Shown piece after piece: positions 1 through 10,751 of a stretch of DNA of 64,000 nt. Position 1 is the stretch's first letter. Every line of letters begins with the position of its first letter. Made by a program: the position numbers and the translations under genes. The notes beneath the pieces were generated by a model. It had not been told where the DNA came from. It worked only from the letters and a program-made list of their open reading frames with translations, and ran no database searches. This stretch comes from Nemophila menziesii (Eukaryota > Streptophyta > Magnoliopsida > Boraginales > Hydrophyllaceae), in contig JARWIR010000001.1 of assembly GCA_029959085.1 (NCBI GenBank), positions 68,138,899 to 68,202,898 of the forward strand. The letters run 5' to 3'.

Positions 1-1800
1 GAGAGGAGAGGTGAAAGGTTGAGACATTTGTTTGGTTGAGGTTAAGGTTGTTTTTACGTAGGATAAGCACAGGATTGGTTGAGGATGATGAGAATATTTG
101 TTCCAAAATGATTGGTAAAAGGTCCGTTTTGACACAACATATATGGCCCAGTCGGATATATCTTGGAAAAAGATCGCTAGATCCAAAAAAAATAGGCGGA
201 CTCGGGTTCAGGGACTTCCATAAGATGAATCTTGCAATGCTCGCAAAGCAAGCATGGAGACTAATTTGTAACCCCACCACGCTAGTGGCGCAAGTTCTAA
301 AAGGGATCTATTACCCAAACACTGATATGTGGAATGCTAAGATCAAACAAAAAAGGTCTTGGAGTTGGTCTAGCATCCTGAAAGGTCTATAATTGCTAAA
401 AAAAGAATGTTGCTGGCAAATTGGAAATGGACTCACAGCAAACATCTGGGAGGACAAATGGGTGGCACCGGGAATGAAATTGGACAAGTGTGAATGGTTA
501 CCGATTCAAAAAGTGGCAGAATTATTTAATAACGGCTGCGAAGGATGGAACAATAATTTAATCAAGCTTATATGTAATGAGAGAGAAATTGAGGAAGTCA
601 ACAAAATAAAGTTTTTTAATATAGAGAAAGAAGACAAATTAATTTGGCCCATCACTAAAGACGGAGAGTATCTGACTAAATCAGGTTATCATGTTTTGGT
701 TAATAAGGAAATTAGCAAGGAAGGAAGTACATCAACCAAAAAGATTCTAGAAGGCGATCCGTCTCTTTGGTCGCTTATTTGGTCATCTAATGTACCAACA
801 AGAATGAGGAACTTTGTCTGGAAAATCGTTAATGACGCGTTACCCATCAAGGAGAATTTATATAAAAGACGATGTGCTAATAATAAGATATGCGAGTGGT
901 GCGAGGAAGCTGAGGAAACAAAAGAACATTTTTTTATCCAATGTCCATTTAGCGTTGCTGTTTGGGCAGAATCGGCACTTCAAATCAAGAATGACCAAAA
1001 TGAAGATATAGAATTTAAAGATTGGTTCACTAGCATTATCAAGAACTATTCAGAGAATGGATGGGACAAGAAAATTCTGGTTAGTAATCTGATTATTACA
1101 TTATGGAACCTATGGAAAGCCAAAATGAAAGGCTTCTTTGAGACAAAGGAATGGGATATATCAGAAATTATTAATAACTCAAATAGAATTGTCGATCGGC
1201 TTTATTGCACAAACCAAGGGCAGCTAGGAGAACGTATTATCCAAAGAGTGAGACAGCCAGAAAATGGATCAAGGACAAACATGCCTGATGAACAAGTAGA
1301 TATGATTTGGCATAATGACGCATCATTCACCGGAAAACATGAACAAGCGGGAATCGCCTCGATTGGAATAAACAAGAATAATCAGATACTTAGCAAACAA
1401 TGCAGAAAGGGATTCTTCATGAATGCAAAGGAGGGGGAGGCATGGGCTATTCTACAGGCTATGACGGCTTCTGCAGACCTTGAATGTAGGAGAATTGTCT
1501 TCTACACTGATAACCTTGAAATAGCTCAAGGTATTAATAAAAAGACAGGAATTGATTGGACGATTCGGCCAATGTACGAGCGTATTTGGCAATGGATCGC
1601 TAAATTTCCTGAATGGAAAGTAAGGTATATAAAGAGGGAGCAGAATACTATTGCGGATCTTGCGGCAAAGTTTATACGAAGGAACGGAGACATGGAAAAC
1701 TGGAGATCTAGAAGCATAGACGATAGTTTAGAATTTCTTAAGCACGCATTAAAGCCTTGTAATTAGTTATTATTTCTCTTTTCCGACAAAAAAAAAAAGA
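1..1800 (+). pseudogene. LINE (L1-clade) 3' part: RT tail, zf-RVT, RNase H
   Basis: This is the end of a plant L1-type retrotransposon ORF2. One frame runs from position 36 to 1766 and is broken only by a TAA at 390-392. The first part (after about 155) matches the region behind the reverse transcriptase palm, with the usual GGLGFRDF and KGIYYPN motifs. After the stop come the WQIGNG motif, a zf-RVT zinc finger (CEWCEEAEE with a downstream H and C, about 890-945) and an RNase H domain (NDASF, EGEAW and TDNLE carry the acidic residues, about 1310-1660). The 3' end is TTTTCCGAC followed by an A-run near 1788-1798. The EN and RT core lie outside the window or are lost, and positions 1-150 match poorly. 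The element is dead as it stands. Confidence 0.88.
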
Positions 1801-2352
1801 TAATCATTTTTGTACATTTCACATTAACTCGACCAAAAATAAAATTAGTATTCACATTAACAACCAAAAAATTACAGTACTCACAATCAAGAATGCAAGT
1901 ATAACCGAACCTTGCCGGGACGGACCCAGGAATTTTCTTTAGGAGAAAGAATAAGGGGTTCAGAGCAACAGTCCCGAATTTTTCTTTTTGGACTTATTTA
2001 CACTATAGGTCTATATATTATGAAAAATTGCAAAATAATCCTTATATTATACAAAACTGCACTATAAATCGCTATATTATGTAAAGATTTTATTATAAGT
2101 TGTAATATTTTTTTTTTAATCAGTTTCCCTCTATTTAATACAAAATAACATATAACTTATTAGAAAAAAATAAAATAATTATAAATCTAACAAAATAAAT
2201 TTAAAAGTTAGGGAACTAAATGAAAATTCTAAAAATCTAGGGGGCCAAATGAAATTTTAAAATAAAATTAAGAGACAAAATAAGTTATAATTATTTTATT
2301 TTATTTTATAAAGAACCATGGCACCCCCTACCCTAAACGTGGCTCTGTCACT
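1800..2352. repeat. AT-rich repeat-derived spacer
   Basis: No gene is visible. The stretch holds an AT-rich core between a left segment with GACGGACCCAGGAATTTT (about 1919) and a right segment with CACCCCCTACCC and GTGGCTCTGTCACTGG (about 2320-2352). The two ends resemble diverged terminal inverted repeats of a short DNA element, but I found no clear target-site duplication. Several TATATTATG steps recall the repeat family at 11320-11835. Confidence 0.3.
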
Positions 2353-2359
2353 GGAATCC

Positions 2360-2528
2360 CTTCCTTAACGGGTGTAAAATGAGAAGTACAAGGTTTGAAC
2401 CCTTCCCTGGACATGGGTAACCTAGTTCTGATTTACTTGAGGTATGCATGAGAAGACTTGTATATTCCCGTGGGATTAGTCGTGGTACGCGAAAGCTGGC
2501 CCATGATTACCCACGTACCCAAAAAGAA
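2360..2528 (+). repeat. Diverged, probably 5'-truncated tRNA-derived SINE
   Basis: This segment shares the order and much of the sequence of the adjacent SINE at 2541-2705: a B-box-like GGTTTGAACCC, then ACATGGGTAACCTAGTTCT, then CCGTGGGATTAGTCGTGG, then CCCACGTACC. The 5' third with the A box is not clearly kept. It ends directly at the target-site repeat of the next copy, so the two SINEs lie head to tail. Confidence 0.6.
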
Positions 2529-2540
2529 TACAAGTATAAT

Positions 2541-2705
2541 AACCAGTTGGGTTAGCTCAACTGGTCGAAACCTTGCTATTTCAGCAAGAGGTGCAAGGTT
2601 CGATTCCTCTCCCTGAACATGGGTAACCTAGTTCTTGTATATTTACCGTGGGATTGGTCGTGGTGTGCGCAAGATAATCCTAACCACCCACGTACAAAAA
2701 TAAAA
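2541..2705 (+). repeat. tRNA-derived SINE with imperfect TSD
   Basis: The element starts AACCAGTTGGGTTAGCTC, which holds an RNA polymerase III A box (TTAGCTCAACTGG). A B box follows (GGTTCGATTCC, near 2610). The tail is ACGTACAAAAATAAAA. The flanks ATACAAGTATA (from 2528) and ATGCAAGTATA (from 2707) differ at one base and fit a target-site duplication. A related copy with the same AACCAGTTGGG start lies at 62206-62318, so this is one SINE family. It is a non-coding retroposon that depends on LINE enzymes. Confidence 0.75.
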
Positions 2706-2755
2706 GTATGCAAGTATACTTTATTAGCTCGCAAGGTAAGAATTTGAATCTAATA

Positions 2756-2996
2756 CTTCCTCCATTTCTAAAAGATATTTGTTTACAAAAAATTATTACT
2801 TTAAAAATTTAAGACACCTTTTCATTTATTATACCACTTTTATCTCTAATTAAATATCATAATTTATGCTCTCAATAGATATACAAGATATCAAAATACT
2901 TTATGGAAAACATTTTGGTAATCACATGGATAATAAATAATATTTCTTAGTTTATGTCCAAAAGCAAGCATGACAACTTTTTGGAGACAGAGGGAG
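2756..2996. mobile_element. Stowaway-like MITE
   Basis: Terminal inverted repeats CTTCCTCCATTTCTAAAA (left) and the complement of TTTTTGGAGACAGAGGGAG (right) match the CTCCCTCCGTTTC termini of plant Stowaway elements. The element is flanked by TA on both sides (2754-2755 and 2997-2998), the Tc1/mariner target site. It is about 241 bp and has no coding capacity. Confidence 0.8.
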
Positions 2997-3369
2997 TAGG
3001 AGACAAACCTTTTTATGAGTGAGATCAAGAAATGTGAACCTTCAACCTTAGCCGATAAAGGCATATAAATATTTGATTTACCTATTCCTAATCTAGGTTT
3101 AGCAAGTTGTGCTTGTTGGTAAAAGTATGTTTGCGAACGTACAAAATTCGAGTGTCAAAGTAGGGCTTGATCTTGAGGTTGGTGTGTGTGAGAGTTATAG
3201 ACATACTTTGATTTACATGTCTTTGTGGGATGTAAGTTTTTTACTCGTATAATTAAAAGTTATTTGAACTTCATTTACCTCTCGAACTAGGATCCAAGCA
3301 ATGACTTCTCAATAGTTGAGAGATATGTATAAAGTGTCATTTATGGCATAGTTTTATTGGCGTCGATGG

Positions 3370-3770
3370 AAAAAATAGGTATGGTTTGATAGTCTTAAGG
3401 GCTTGTTGGAATTTTTTAGTCCATTGGAAGTCTTTATACTTGCATAAGAATTTGAAAAAATACATACACTTCTATGTGGATTTTGACATAAATATGTTAG
3501 AACTACCATTTTACCTACCAAAGACCAGACCTCCTTGGTAGTTCTCGATGATGATAAACTGAGGATAGGTTGGATCTTATCTAGTTGGATCTTAATACCT
3601 CAATTACTTATAATAAAACCTAAAAATGTACCCTAGGTCATGTCGAAGACATATATATTAGGATTCAGATGAATTCCAATCTTCCACGTTATAGAGATGC
3701 CTTGAATAGATTTGGCAAGTGCATTGTGAAAGTATGACTCATGTCTATCATGTCAGTGTTGTCTCCCTAC
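3370..3770 (-). pseudogene. Ty3/gypsy pol remnant (RT-RNase H junction)
   Basis: Read on the minus strand, broken frames give FLGFIISN, then GIKIQLDKIQPIL, then KEVWSLVGKMVVL. This is the conserved segment after the gypsy reverse transcriptase, where intact elements read LGF, GI, P-KI and KEVQ-L-G. Several stops and shifts are present. No LTRs can be tied to it. It is an old fragment, and the clade cannot be fixed. Confidence 0.6.
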
Positions 3771-3989
3771 AAGTATACGGACATGTAAATAACGTAAAAA
3801 GAAGAGAGCCTCCTAAGGTTTTAGCAAGGTTATCATGTGTTTTAGATCAGTTTTTATGATTCGTTGTGAGGAAACAAAAAAAGAAAAAGTAGATTGAGAA
3901 TCGAATTTAACTACTTCAAAGGTAAAGTACTAGGACAATCAAGATTACAAGGACTGTAATGCAAATATGAAATATATATATATATAGGA

Positions 3990-4410
3990 TGCTTGAATGG
4001 GGGATTCAATCAAATGCTCTGCGTGTGTTTTGTCATAGCTCCATAGAAAGCAAAGATCACATTTTCATTAAACACTCTTTTTCTAGAAGAATTATTTCAG
4101 AGTTGTGTTAAGAATAGTGAAGGAATAATGCCAAATTCACAAAACTGGGATGAAGAAATTGAATTCATTATCTCGCAAACTAACAATAAATTTGATGAAG
4201 ATATTTATGCATGATGGTTCACAACCTTCGTGTACTTGATTTGGCCGAATCGACATGCTCATATTTGCAAAGGTAAATGATACAATGAAGAAGAGATTTT
4301 GCGAAATATTCAATATCTTCTCTCCATCAAATTGATGAATTGTCAAAAGTTTACAAACAAGAGAAATGGGCTTGGAGTTGCATATGAGTGGAAATTAAAT
4401 ATTATCTTCA
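3990..4410 (+). pseudogene. Degenerate LINE 3' fragment (zf-RVT and following region)
   Basis: The plus strand reads CVFCHSSIESKDHIF and then SFSRRI, matching the zinc finger of plant LINE ORF2 (C-x2-C, ES-DH-F, C-FS). About 150 bp further, FVYLIWPNRHAHICKG and then EEEILRNI match the usual segment between the zinc finger and the RNase H domain. Frames are interrupted and no RNase H or A-tail was found. This is an old fragment of a different LINE family from the one at position 1. Confidence 0.6.
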
Positions 4411-5640
4411 AAGTATAATCATGCTTTGTTTACTTAGATTAGAATGATCTTCTTTGTTGAGGTAATCAAAGTATGTAAAGATATCAAAATTTTAAGCTAT
4501 TGAGCAAAAAAATGAAAGGTATAAAGGAGATAAATGAGTTTGGGATGATCGATTCCCCCTAAGATCTTTAATTGGAAAAATTTATTTCAGTAAGGACAAG
4601 ATTGATAACTCATACTAACTGGGATTTCAAAATCAATCTAAACCCCTCCTAGATGATTAGGTTCTACTCTCAAGGCAAATGAACTATTTTTGGATTAACC
4701 TAAGTACCCCCAAAAAGTTATTTAATCACCTACCATATCGCGGCTATGCATCTACCTATGATCTTTTAATTATATTTGTTGGTAATTTTTTTTTTCTAAA
4801 TTAGTCTTTCAGTATCTTAATATGTGACAAAATACTCTCTTCTTATTTTAAATCACCCTTTTATGCATCTACTTTTCAAAAACATTTGCACTAAAACATT
4901 TATTTCCATTCCTTACTAATATCTTGCTCTAGTTTATTCGTAGCTAGCATCTATCGTGTAGAAAGGGTGTCTCTCCAAGCAAATGAGTTATTTGTTAAGG
5001 ATATGTGATACATATATCAAATCTGCATACTTGCATCCTCAAAATGGAATTCCGGAGCAAAACAGGTATTCGTTTAAACAACCTAAATGTTATACCGTTT
5101 TCCATGAAATACTTAAAGAAACCAGAACCAATCGGCAACATTATCACAAAGATGTCAGGGATCAACTCAAAACGGGTACCCGTTTTTAGGAGAAAAACGT
5201 TACGCCATTTCTAGTAAAGTATATGTTTTATTTCAAACAGTTGGGTCATTTAATGCTCAACGGACTAATGGTATCCAGCTAAAACGGGTATATGTTATCC
5301 GAACAAAACGTTACTATGTTTTATGACAAAAAGAAATTTGGATCTACAACAAAGGGTGGACATTCAAAGGTTATTTAAACCCCATTTAAGAGAGTTTCAA
5401 CTACCTCTTAAATTTCTGTCTCCTACACTTAGAAGCTAGGTCATCATAAGTTCAAACCACTATATATGCTCGAGTAATCTCTAACCCTGAATTTACTTTG
5501 CATTACTTGAGTTGTCTTTTTTGTCATAGGTGTCATCTCCCAACCATTATCTTTCTTGTGAATTAGGCATTCTAAGTGTTTAATAAATTGGCTCAACTAT
5601 TTTTCAAACTTATAAAATCATGTTGAAATCTTAAATTTAG
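4410..5640. other. Intergenic DNA, no gene recognised
   Basis: I see no supported gene. Two overlapping short frames near 4983-5214 lack any recognisable motif and differ only by frame. An AAAACGGGTA-type motif recurs at about 5170 and 5280. The stretch just before 5640 may belong to the copia remnant that follows. Confidence 0.4.
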
Positions 5641-5960
5641 TAGTATCTTTATCAAAGAAGAATAACCAAGTGATGATGAGGAAACCATATCCATGTATGC
5701 CAAGAAACTCATGAGGCATAAAAGATACAAGGATCAAGGTGGCTCTAACAAATATGTAAAGATATACAACAAGGACTACAAGAGGGACGAACCCATTTGT
5801 TATCTATGCCATAAAAATTGCATATCAAACCTAATTTTCCAATCCTCAACAAACCAAAGCCAAAAAAAAATCCTTGAATGCTACTTGGGATGATGAAATA
5901 TCACATCAAAGTGATGAGGATGCTCACATGGCCAACTATCGTCTCCAAAGGTGTGATACA
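5640..5960 (+). pseudogene. Ty1/copia gag remnant with broken zinc knuckle
   Basis: The frame from 5693 reads MYAKKLMRHKR and then RDEPICYLCHK, the conserved entry to the CCHC zinc knuckle of plant copia gag proteins. The second half of the knuckle is lost to a frameshift. In other frames the usual downstream pieces follow: PILNKPKPKKN and then ATWDDEISHQSDEDAHMANY. No protease, integrase or RT of this element was found nearby. Confidence 0.6.
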
Positions 5961-6004
5961 AATATGATAGAAAAGTCCACACACCTCTAGTGAAAAGAGA
6001 TAAA

Positions 6005-6339
6005 CTTCCCGCAATTGAATGGGTCATTTGCAAGTAAGAGTAAGTATGAAATTTCGTTCTCAGGGACTACGAAATTGAGTTTATAAATAGTGTTCTTATG
6101 AAGTGTAATAGAAAGAGTTGCTAAATTAAACACGCTAAAGATAAACAGATATTTGTTTGATTTTTGGTTTAAGACTTGAAGGCAATAACGATTAACTAAA
6201 TAAGAATTAACTAAGGACAACTAATCAAACGAAGGATAATAGAATGAAGTTATAGCTCGAGAACTCACAAGTAATCTCCACTAGCATCTATCTTACATTT
6301 TATTATTAAAGCGCAAAGTGGTAGATATACAATATCCAA
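6005..6339 (-). repeat. Gypsy LTR-like fragment (minus orientation)
   Basis: The motif CTTCCCGCAATTGAATGGG followed by TTTCGTTCTCAGGGAC (6007-6067) matches, in reverse complement, the LTR end of the Athila-like element near 24460-24520, which has CCTGAGAACGAAATCCC and CCGTACACTTGCGG. A second, similar fragment lies at 6945-7330. Boundaries are uncertain. Confidence 0.45.
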
Positions 6340-6348
6340 TATTCTAAA

Positions 6349-6868
6349 GAGTAAATATATTCACTACCCCCTGAAATATACCCGTTTTGACAGTTTACCC
6401 CCCCCCCCCCCCTCCCCCCCAACACTAATTTTTGTGATTGGATGCCCCTTAAATTTCATTTATGTGACTAGATGCCCCTTAAGCTTCATTTTCGTGACTG
6501 GATGCCCCTTAAGCTTCATTTTAGTGACTGGATGCCCCTTAAGATTCATTTTCGTAACTCTGGAGAGATTAAATGGCGCCTATTTCGTTTTGGAGTAAAT
6601 GGATGCCCCTTAATATATGGCCATTTAAATATATAAATAACTACGTTAAATATCATGAAAGGGGCGTCCAGAAAGGGGCATCAAGTATGGGAAGTCTGTT
6701 TACATTTTCGTGATATTTAAATGGGGTCTATTTCGCTAAGGGGTATCCAGTCACGAAAATAAAATTTAAGGGGCATCCAGTCGCAAAAAATCTAGTGGGG
6801 GGGGGGGGGGGGGGGGTGGAATTGTCAAAACGGGTATACTTCAGGGGGGGTAATGGAGGCATTTACTC
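6349..6868. mobile_element. MULE-type MITE with 9-bp TSD
   Basis: This is a 520-bp non-coding element. Inverted repeats of about 55 bp start GAGTAAAT and include CTGAA-TATACCCGTTTTGACA on both ends. They run into a long C-run on the left (about 6400-6420) and a long G-run on the right (about 6797-6816). The direct repeat TATTCTAAA is exact at 6340-6348 and 6869-6877. The 9-bp length and long inverted repeats point to the Mutator superfamily. The interior has repeats of GGATGCCCCTTAA spaced about 30 bp apart (6441-6610), and the right half has related GGGGCATCCAGTC motifs in inverse orientation. Confidence 0.85.
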
Positions 6869-6944
6869 TATTCTAAATTCCTCCTAACTCACGTCAAGGT
6901 TAAGTAAGGTGACATGTCATCTTCTAGCGTGTGAACCAAAGGAG

Positions 6945-7330
6945 GGTGACTTCCCGCAAGTGTACGGGTTGTTGACAAATAATAAAAAGTAAGTTTTGTG
7001 GTGTATCGTCTCCGCATACACTATCAAGGTTAACTCAATCTGTTTTGCATTGTAGTACAATGTTGTATAGTTTGTGAACGAGGTGTGACAAGAAAAGAAT
7101 ATGATAAAACATTTATTTGGTTTTTATAATTTAAAAGAAAAAAAATATCTAAAGGAATTGAATTACTAGAAATCAAAATACATTTATGCTAAAGGAAAAG
7201 TTTAAATATAAGAGAAATATGCTTAAGAATTGCTAGTGATTCTCAAAGTCCATAATTTTGGTGTTCAGTAAATTGATTATTCTTATTAATGGGGAAAATT
7301 AAATTTACACCAAACAAACGCAGTCCAGTT
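6945..7330 (-). repeat. Gypsy LTR-like fragment (minus orientation)
   Basis: CTTCCCGCAAGTGTACGGG (about 6950) is the reverse complement of the CCGTACACTTGCGG motif near the end of the Athila-like LTR at 24500. A TCGTCTCCGCATACACTATC segment follows at about 7007. The right edge is not defined. This and the fragment at 6005-6339 lie on either side of the MULE-type MITE. Confidence 0.4.
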
Positions 7331-8002
7331 GATCAAAGGACTATTCTCTTTAATATCATTTAAAGTTTGAAGAACTTATTCTTGATATGAAATTTCCACT
7401 TGACAACATCTGCTTTATCATTTAAACAACGTACATCAGCAATGCGTGAGTTAAGCTCTCTCACACTATGGTATGGTATATAATTCTATCTATTTCTATT
7501 GAAGCAAGCAGCTACTGTCTTGTTAATCCACAAGCCTTCAATATGAATTTTTCTATAAAGAACGTGCTAGATACTTTTATTATGAATCCAGTTATCCTAC
7601 ATGAAAAATGTGCTAATACTCTACACCAGTATACTATTTTGATAGTTCAAGAACCAATTTGTAACAAATGTAGCTCAAGGACAAATTCTTAATATAGGAA
7701 ATCATCCAACCAAAACGATACATGGGAATTAAACATACAATCAAAATCTTGAATTAGACAAAATACATTCCTTTAGTTCAATATTCTAGTCTCAAACAAA
7801 ACAACTTAAAAAAAGAACATAAATGATCCTTAATTCTCTAATACAAGGACATAAAAAACACAATATACATTGCATATCAAAGAAAAACCGATATGCAAAT
7901 ACAATTAGACGATACACAGTTTCACATGTCCATCAACTACAACTTAACGAGAGGTTAATCGCAACAAAAAACGCTCTTAACCTCTCTCTCTCTCTCTAAA
8001 CT
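7331..8002. other. Region downstream of the F-box gene
   Basis: No gene is seen. The gene-proximal end (about 7980-8002) holds a CT dinucleotide run right after the F-box stop codon, so it lies in that gene's 3' UTR. The short frame at 7468-7692 has no recognisable motif. Confidence 0.4.
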
Positions 8003-9028
8003 CTAAACTTTAAACTCACTCGGATAAATAAAAACCGAGTCTACACACAGTCCACCTTTAGTATGTGTACAATCAATCTGAGTCATTGAGAATTTAACTT
8101 TTGTTGGTGTACTAGGATCAACAACTACAAAATCCCCAGCATGGTAAAAAATCCATCTCCCTGGTTCATATAAGTAACATTCACTTGTAGCTTTTTGATT
8201 ATCCGAAGTAGAAATTTGAAACCTAACCGGTTTTTTATCCCAACCATGTACATGCTCTGTATTACATAATCTTCGTCCAAATCTTTTATAAGTACGTCCT
8301 AATTGTAGCCTGAAATATACACTGTAAGACCCTATTGGACAAGGACATTCAATTTCTCCATATACTTCATACCACCAGGTTTGTTGAAGATAGGCTATTG
8401 ATAAGAATCTACCAAGAATCGAATATTAATGTAACATATGTACTAATGATGCAGTTTACTAAGAAATACTTACCTTGATTCCTCAGTTTGTATTCGACTC
8501 CAATATCTTCTATCATCAATTCCTGTTATCACTAATCCACTTGAAGCTATAGAAAAGCAAAGCCTCCCCGTTCTATTGTCCAACCAAACTTTCTACAAAT
8601 AGATCACAATTTGCAATAGATATATAACGATTAAACTAAAAGATTATAGTGTTGTGATAAAGATTTAGGATAGTTCGAACCTTTGTGTCACCATCAATGG
8701 AGTTAGGGTTACAAAGCTTGGCATAAACATCTTTCTTACACAACCTATGGTTAATTTCATCATCATCTTCGAACACTCTTTTGATCAAAGACTCGTAATT
8801 TACAGGTAATTTTGATTCCCAAACAAAATCAGCTGAAGAAGCGCCTCTAAACGCCCTATTCAAAGCCGCAAGCTTACAGATCTCAGATGGGTTAAGGTGC
8901 ATCAACACCGATGCGAGGCAGCTTTCAGGCAAGTCACCTAATCCCGGCTGCTGAGGTGGAGATGCCATGGATAGAGAAGAGGTGGAAAAAGTTGTAAGAC
9001 ATTGGAGTAATGAATACGAAGAGCCCAT
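8003..9028 (-). CDS. F-box protein with PP2 domain, PP2-A13-like
   Basis: This gene predicts a 290-residue protein from three exons: 9028-8681, 8592-8474 and 8408-8003. All introns are GT-AG and the frame closes exactly. The N-terminal F-box carries GLGDLPESC, HLNPSEICKLAALNRAFR and SSADFVWESKLP (about residues 29-80). The rest is a phloem protein 2 (PP2/Nictaba-like) domain with KVWLDN, RYWSR, AYLQQTWWYEV, FRLQLGR, HVHGWD and QIDCTHTKGGLCVDSV. In this family the F-box binds SKP1 to form an SCF ubiquitin ligase, and the PP2 domain is thought to recognise glycans or other substrates. Length and exon layout agree with Arabidopsis PP2-A family F-box genes. The start is the first ATG of the open frame; a second ATG lies 20 codons in. 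A CT microsatellite sits just after the stop. Confidence 0.93.
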
Positions 9029-9205
9029 AAATTTTGCAAGGGTGAAGAGAGATGTTGAAATGGGGAAGAATACTGAGATGGTAATGGAATTATAGATGTA
9101 CGCTTGCGTATAGGTGTTTCTATTATGGTGAATTGCACCACATACCCCTGGGAAAAATATAATTTCATAAGAACCCCCACAGGTGGAGTGTAATAGTCAC
9201 GCATT

Positions 9206-9253
9206 TCCAATCCTTTACTTTTTTTTTTTTTTTTTGGACATCCAATCCTTTAC
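9206..9253 (-). repeat. LINE tail-only insertion scar with 13-bp TSD
   Basis: The direct repeat TCCAATCCTTTAC occurs exactly at 9206-9218 and 9241-9253. Between them are 22 bases that read, on the minus strand, TGTCC followed by an A-run. LINE copies in this window end in the same way, for example TTGTCC plus A-run at about 40350. This fits an insertion of only a LINE 3' end. Confidence 0.65.
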
Positions 9254-9693
9254 CAACTTCAAAACTTACCTAAAAATCTTTAAACGACAATTTTATTTTT
9301 ACTTAAATAACTTAGTTACTTTATTGAAATAGTTAAATTATAATTAACGAATTGTCATAAACTCTTTTTTTTTCTTTTAATCAAAATTCCAAGAGGATAA
9401 ATTTTTTTTTTTTTGTCTTTGTAAGAAAATCTAATCATAATCTTAAAATTAAGATCTAGATCTTATTTCGATTTTAAAATAAAATAAGACAAAATATATT
9501 TTAATTTTGGTAAAACAAATCTTATCTTAATGTTGATAGGACAAATCTCATTACATATATAATTTAAATTTTTTTTTAACTATTATAGATTAAATCTCAT
9601 AATCTGTGTATTATATATATATTTTTTTTTTAAATATAGATAAAAAACTATCATTTATTAAAAGTTTACAAAAAACACTTATTATTTTTTGAA
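9254..9693. other. AT-rich intergenic DNA
   Basis: No gene or clear repeat boundary is seen in this very AT-rich stretch upstream of the F-box gene. It ends at the target-site duplication of the next MITE. Confidence 0.4.
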
Positions 9694-9702
9694 TTCTTAA
9701 AA

Positions 9703-10064
9703 GGGAAAATGACCCAAAAAATCAAAATAATATTATTTTCTGCCCAATAACATCAATGACAAAATTTCTGCTTAATAAAATCATCAATTGAATTATTTTA
9801 TACATTATTTGACTATACTATCCCTACTTATGTTATACATTATTCGTCGCGTTGCCGGGATTCGTCGGGTGACGGGAATCGTCGGTGAAGGGAATCGTCC
9901 GTGACGAGAATCGCCCGTGACGGGAATCGTCGTGTGACGGGAATCGTCCGTGATGGGAATAGTTCTTATGGTGTAAGGGTAAATATGTAATCTTATAATA
10001 GTAAGTTAATGGATATTTTTTGGGACAAGTATAATATTATTTTTATTTTTTGGGGCATTGACCC
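9703..10064. mobile_element. MULE-type MITE with internal CG-rich minisatellite
   Basis: The 362-bp element is flanked by the exact 9-bp direct repeat TTCTTAAAA (9694-9702 and 10065-10073). Its inverted ends are GGGAAAATGACCCAAAAAAT and, in reverse complement, GGGTCAATGCCCCAAAAAAT, followed on both sides by AATAATATTAT. The middle (about 9845-9965) is a tandem array of a 16-17 bp unit resembling GTGACGGGAATCGTCC, unusually rich in CpG for this window. There is no coding capacity. Confidence 0.85.
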
Positions 10065-10750
10065 TTCTTAAAATTATTGATGGGAAAAAATTATCAATAA
10101 AAGAAATTGAAAAAAAAGAATAAAATGTTAAATTTAATTAAATAACAAATAATAATAATATTTATTTATTTATTAACTGTTAAATTTAAAAATTAGATAT
10201 AATAATATATTTGATCAGTATCATGATTTTGGCGTTGACTAACATAAATTGAAAGAAAAAGTATTATAAAAATAAAAGATAAAAAATTATTTTGGATTTT
10301 TTATAAATCAGGGACTAAAAGAACCACCTTGTTCAAAGATAGAGAATCACTAAAAACATTACCCTATATTATAAAGTAAGTTTTTTCACATAAGTGGTGG
10401 ATATGATTGTAACTACCTCAATATAAGTGGTGACCATGATCGTTTTTTGTTCCACTTATCATTAAAACTATTAAATACTTTTTAAATACTTTTTTTTTAA
10501 AATAAAATTCTAAACATATCAATCAAAATAGTACAATCAATTACCTCTCTTTTTAGCTAAAAAATACACAGTTAAATCCTTTAGTTACTCAAAAAACTCA
10601 GCATTCCAACAAAAAAACAAAAAAGAATCTTCATTTTCACCTTCCGACCAAGCCGCTCTTCTAAACATGAGAACCGCCGCCACTCTAGAAACGTTATCCA
10701 GCATTATCAACCGGCTTGGCGAACAAAAAAAATCGACGAAGAACCCAAAC
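10065..10750. other. AT-rich intergenic DNA
   Basis: No gene is supported. The motif ATAAGTGGTGG/ACCATGAT recurs near 10392 and 10428. Short frames on both strands at 10585-10849 overlap each other and lack any domain. Confidence 0.35.
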
Positions 10751-10751
10751 T

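Noticed and set aside
2541..2620. Possible tRNA gene
   Set aside because: A and B boxes are present but no tRNA cloverleaf or anticodon arm fits. The tail and flanking repeats show it is a SINE.
8938..9210. 90-residue minus-strand frame overlapping the F-box gene start
   Set aside because: Different frame over the 5' UTR and first codons of the F-box gene, with no domain.
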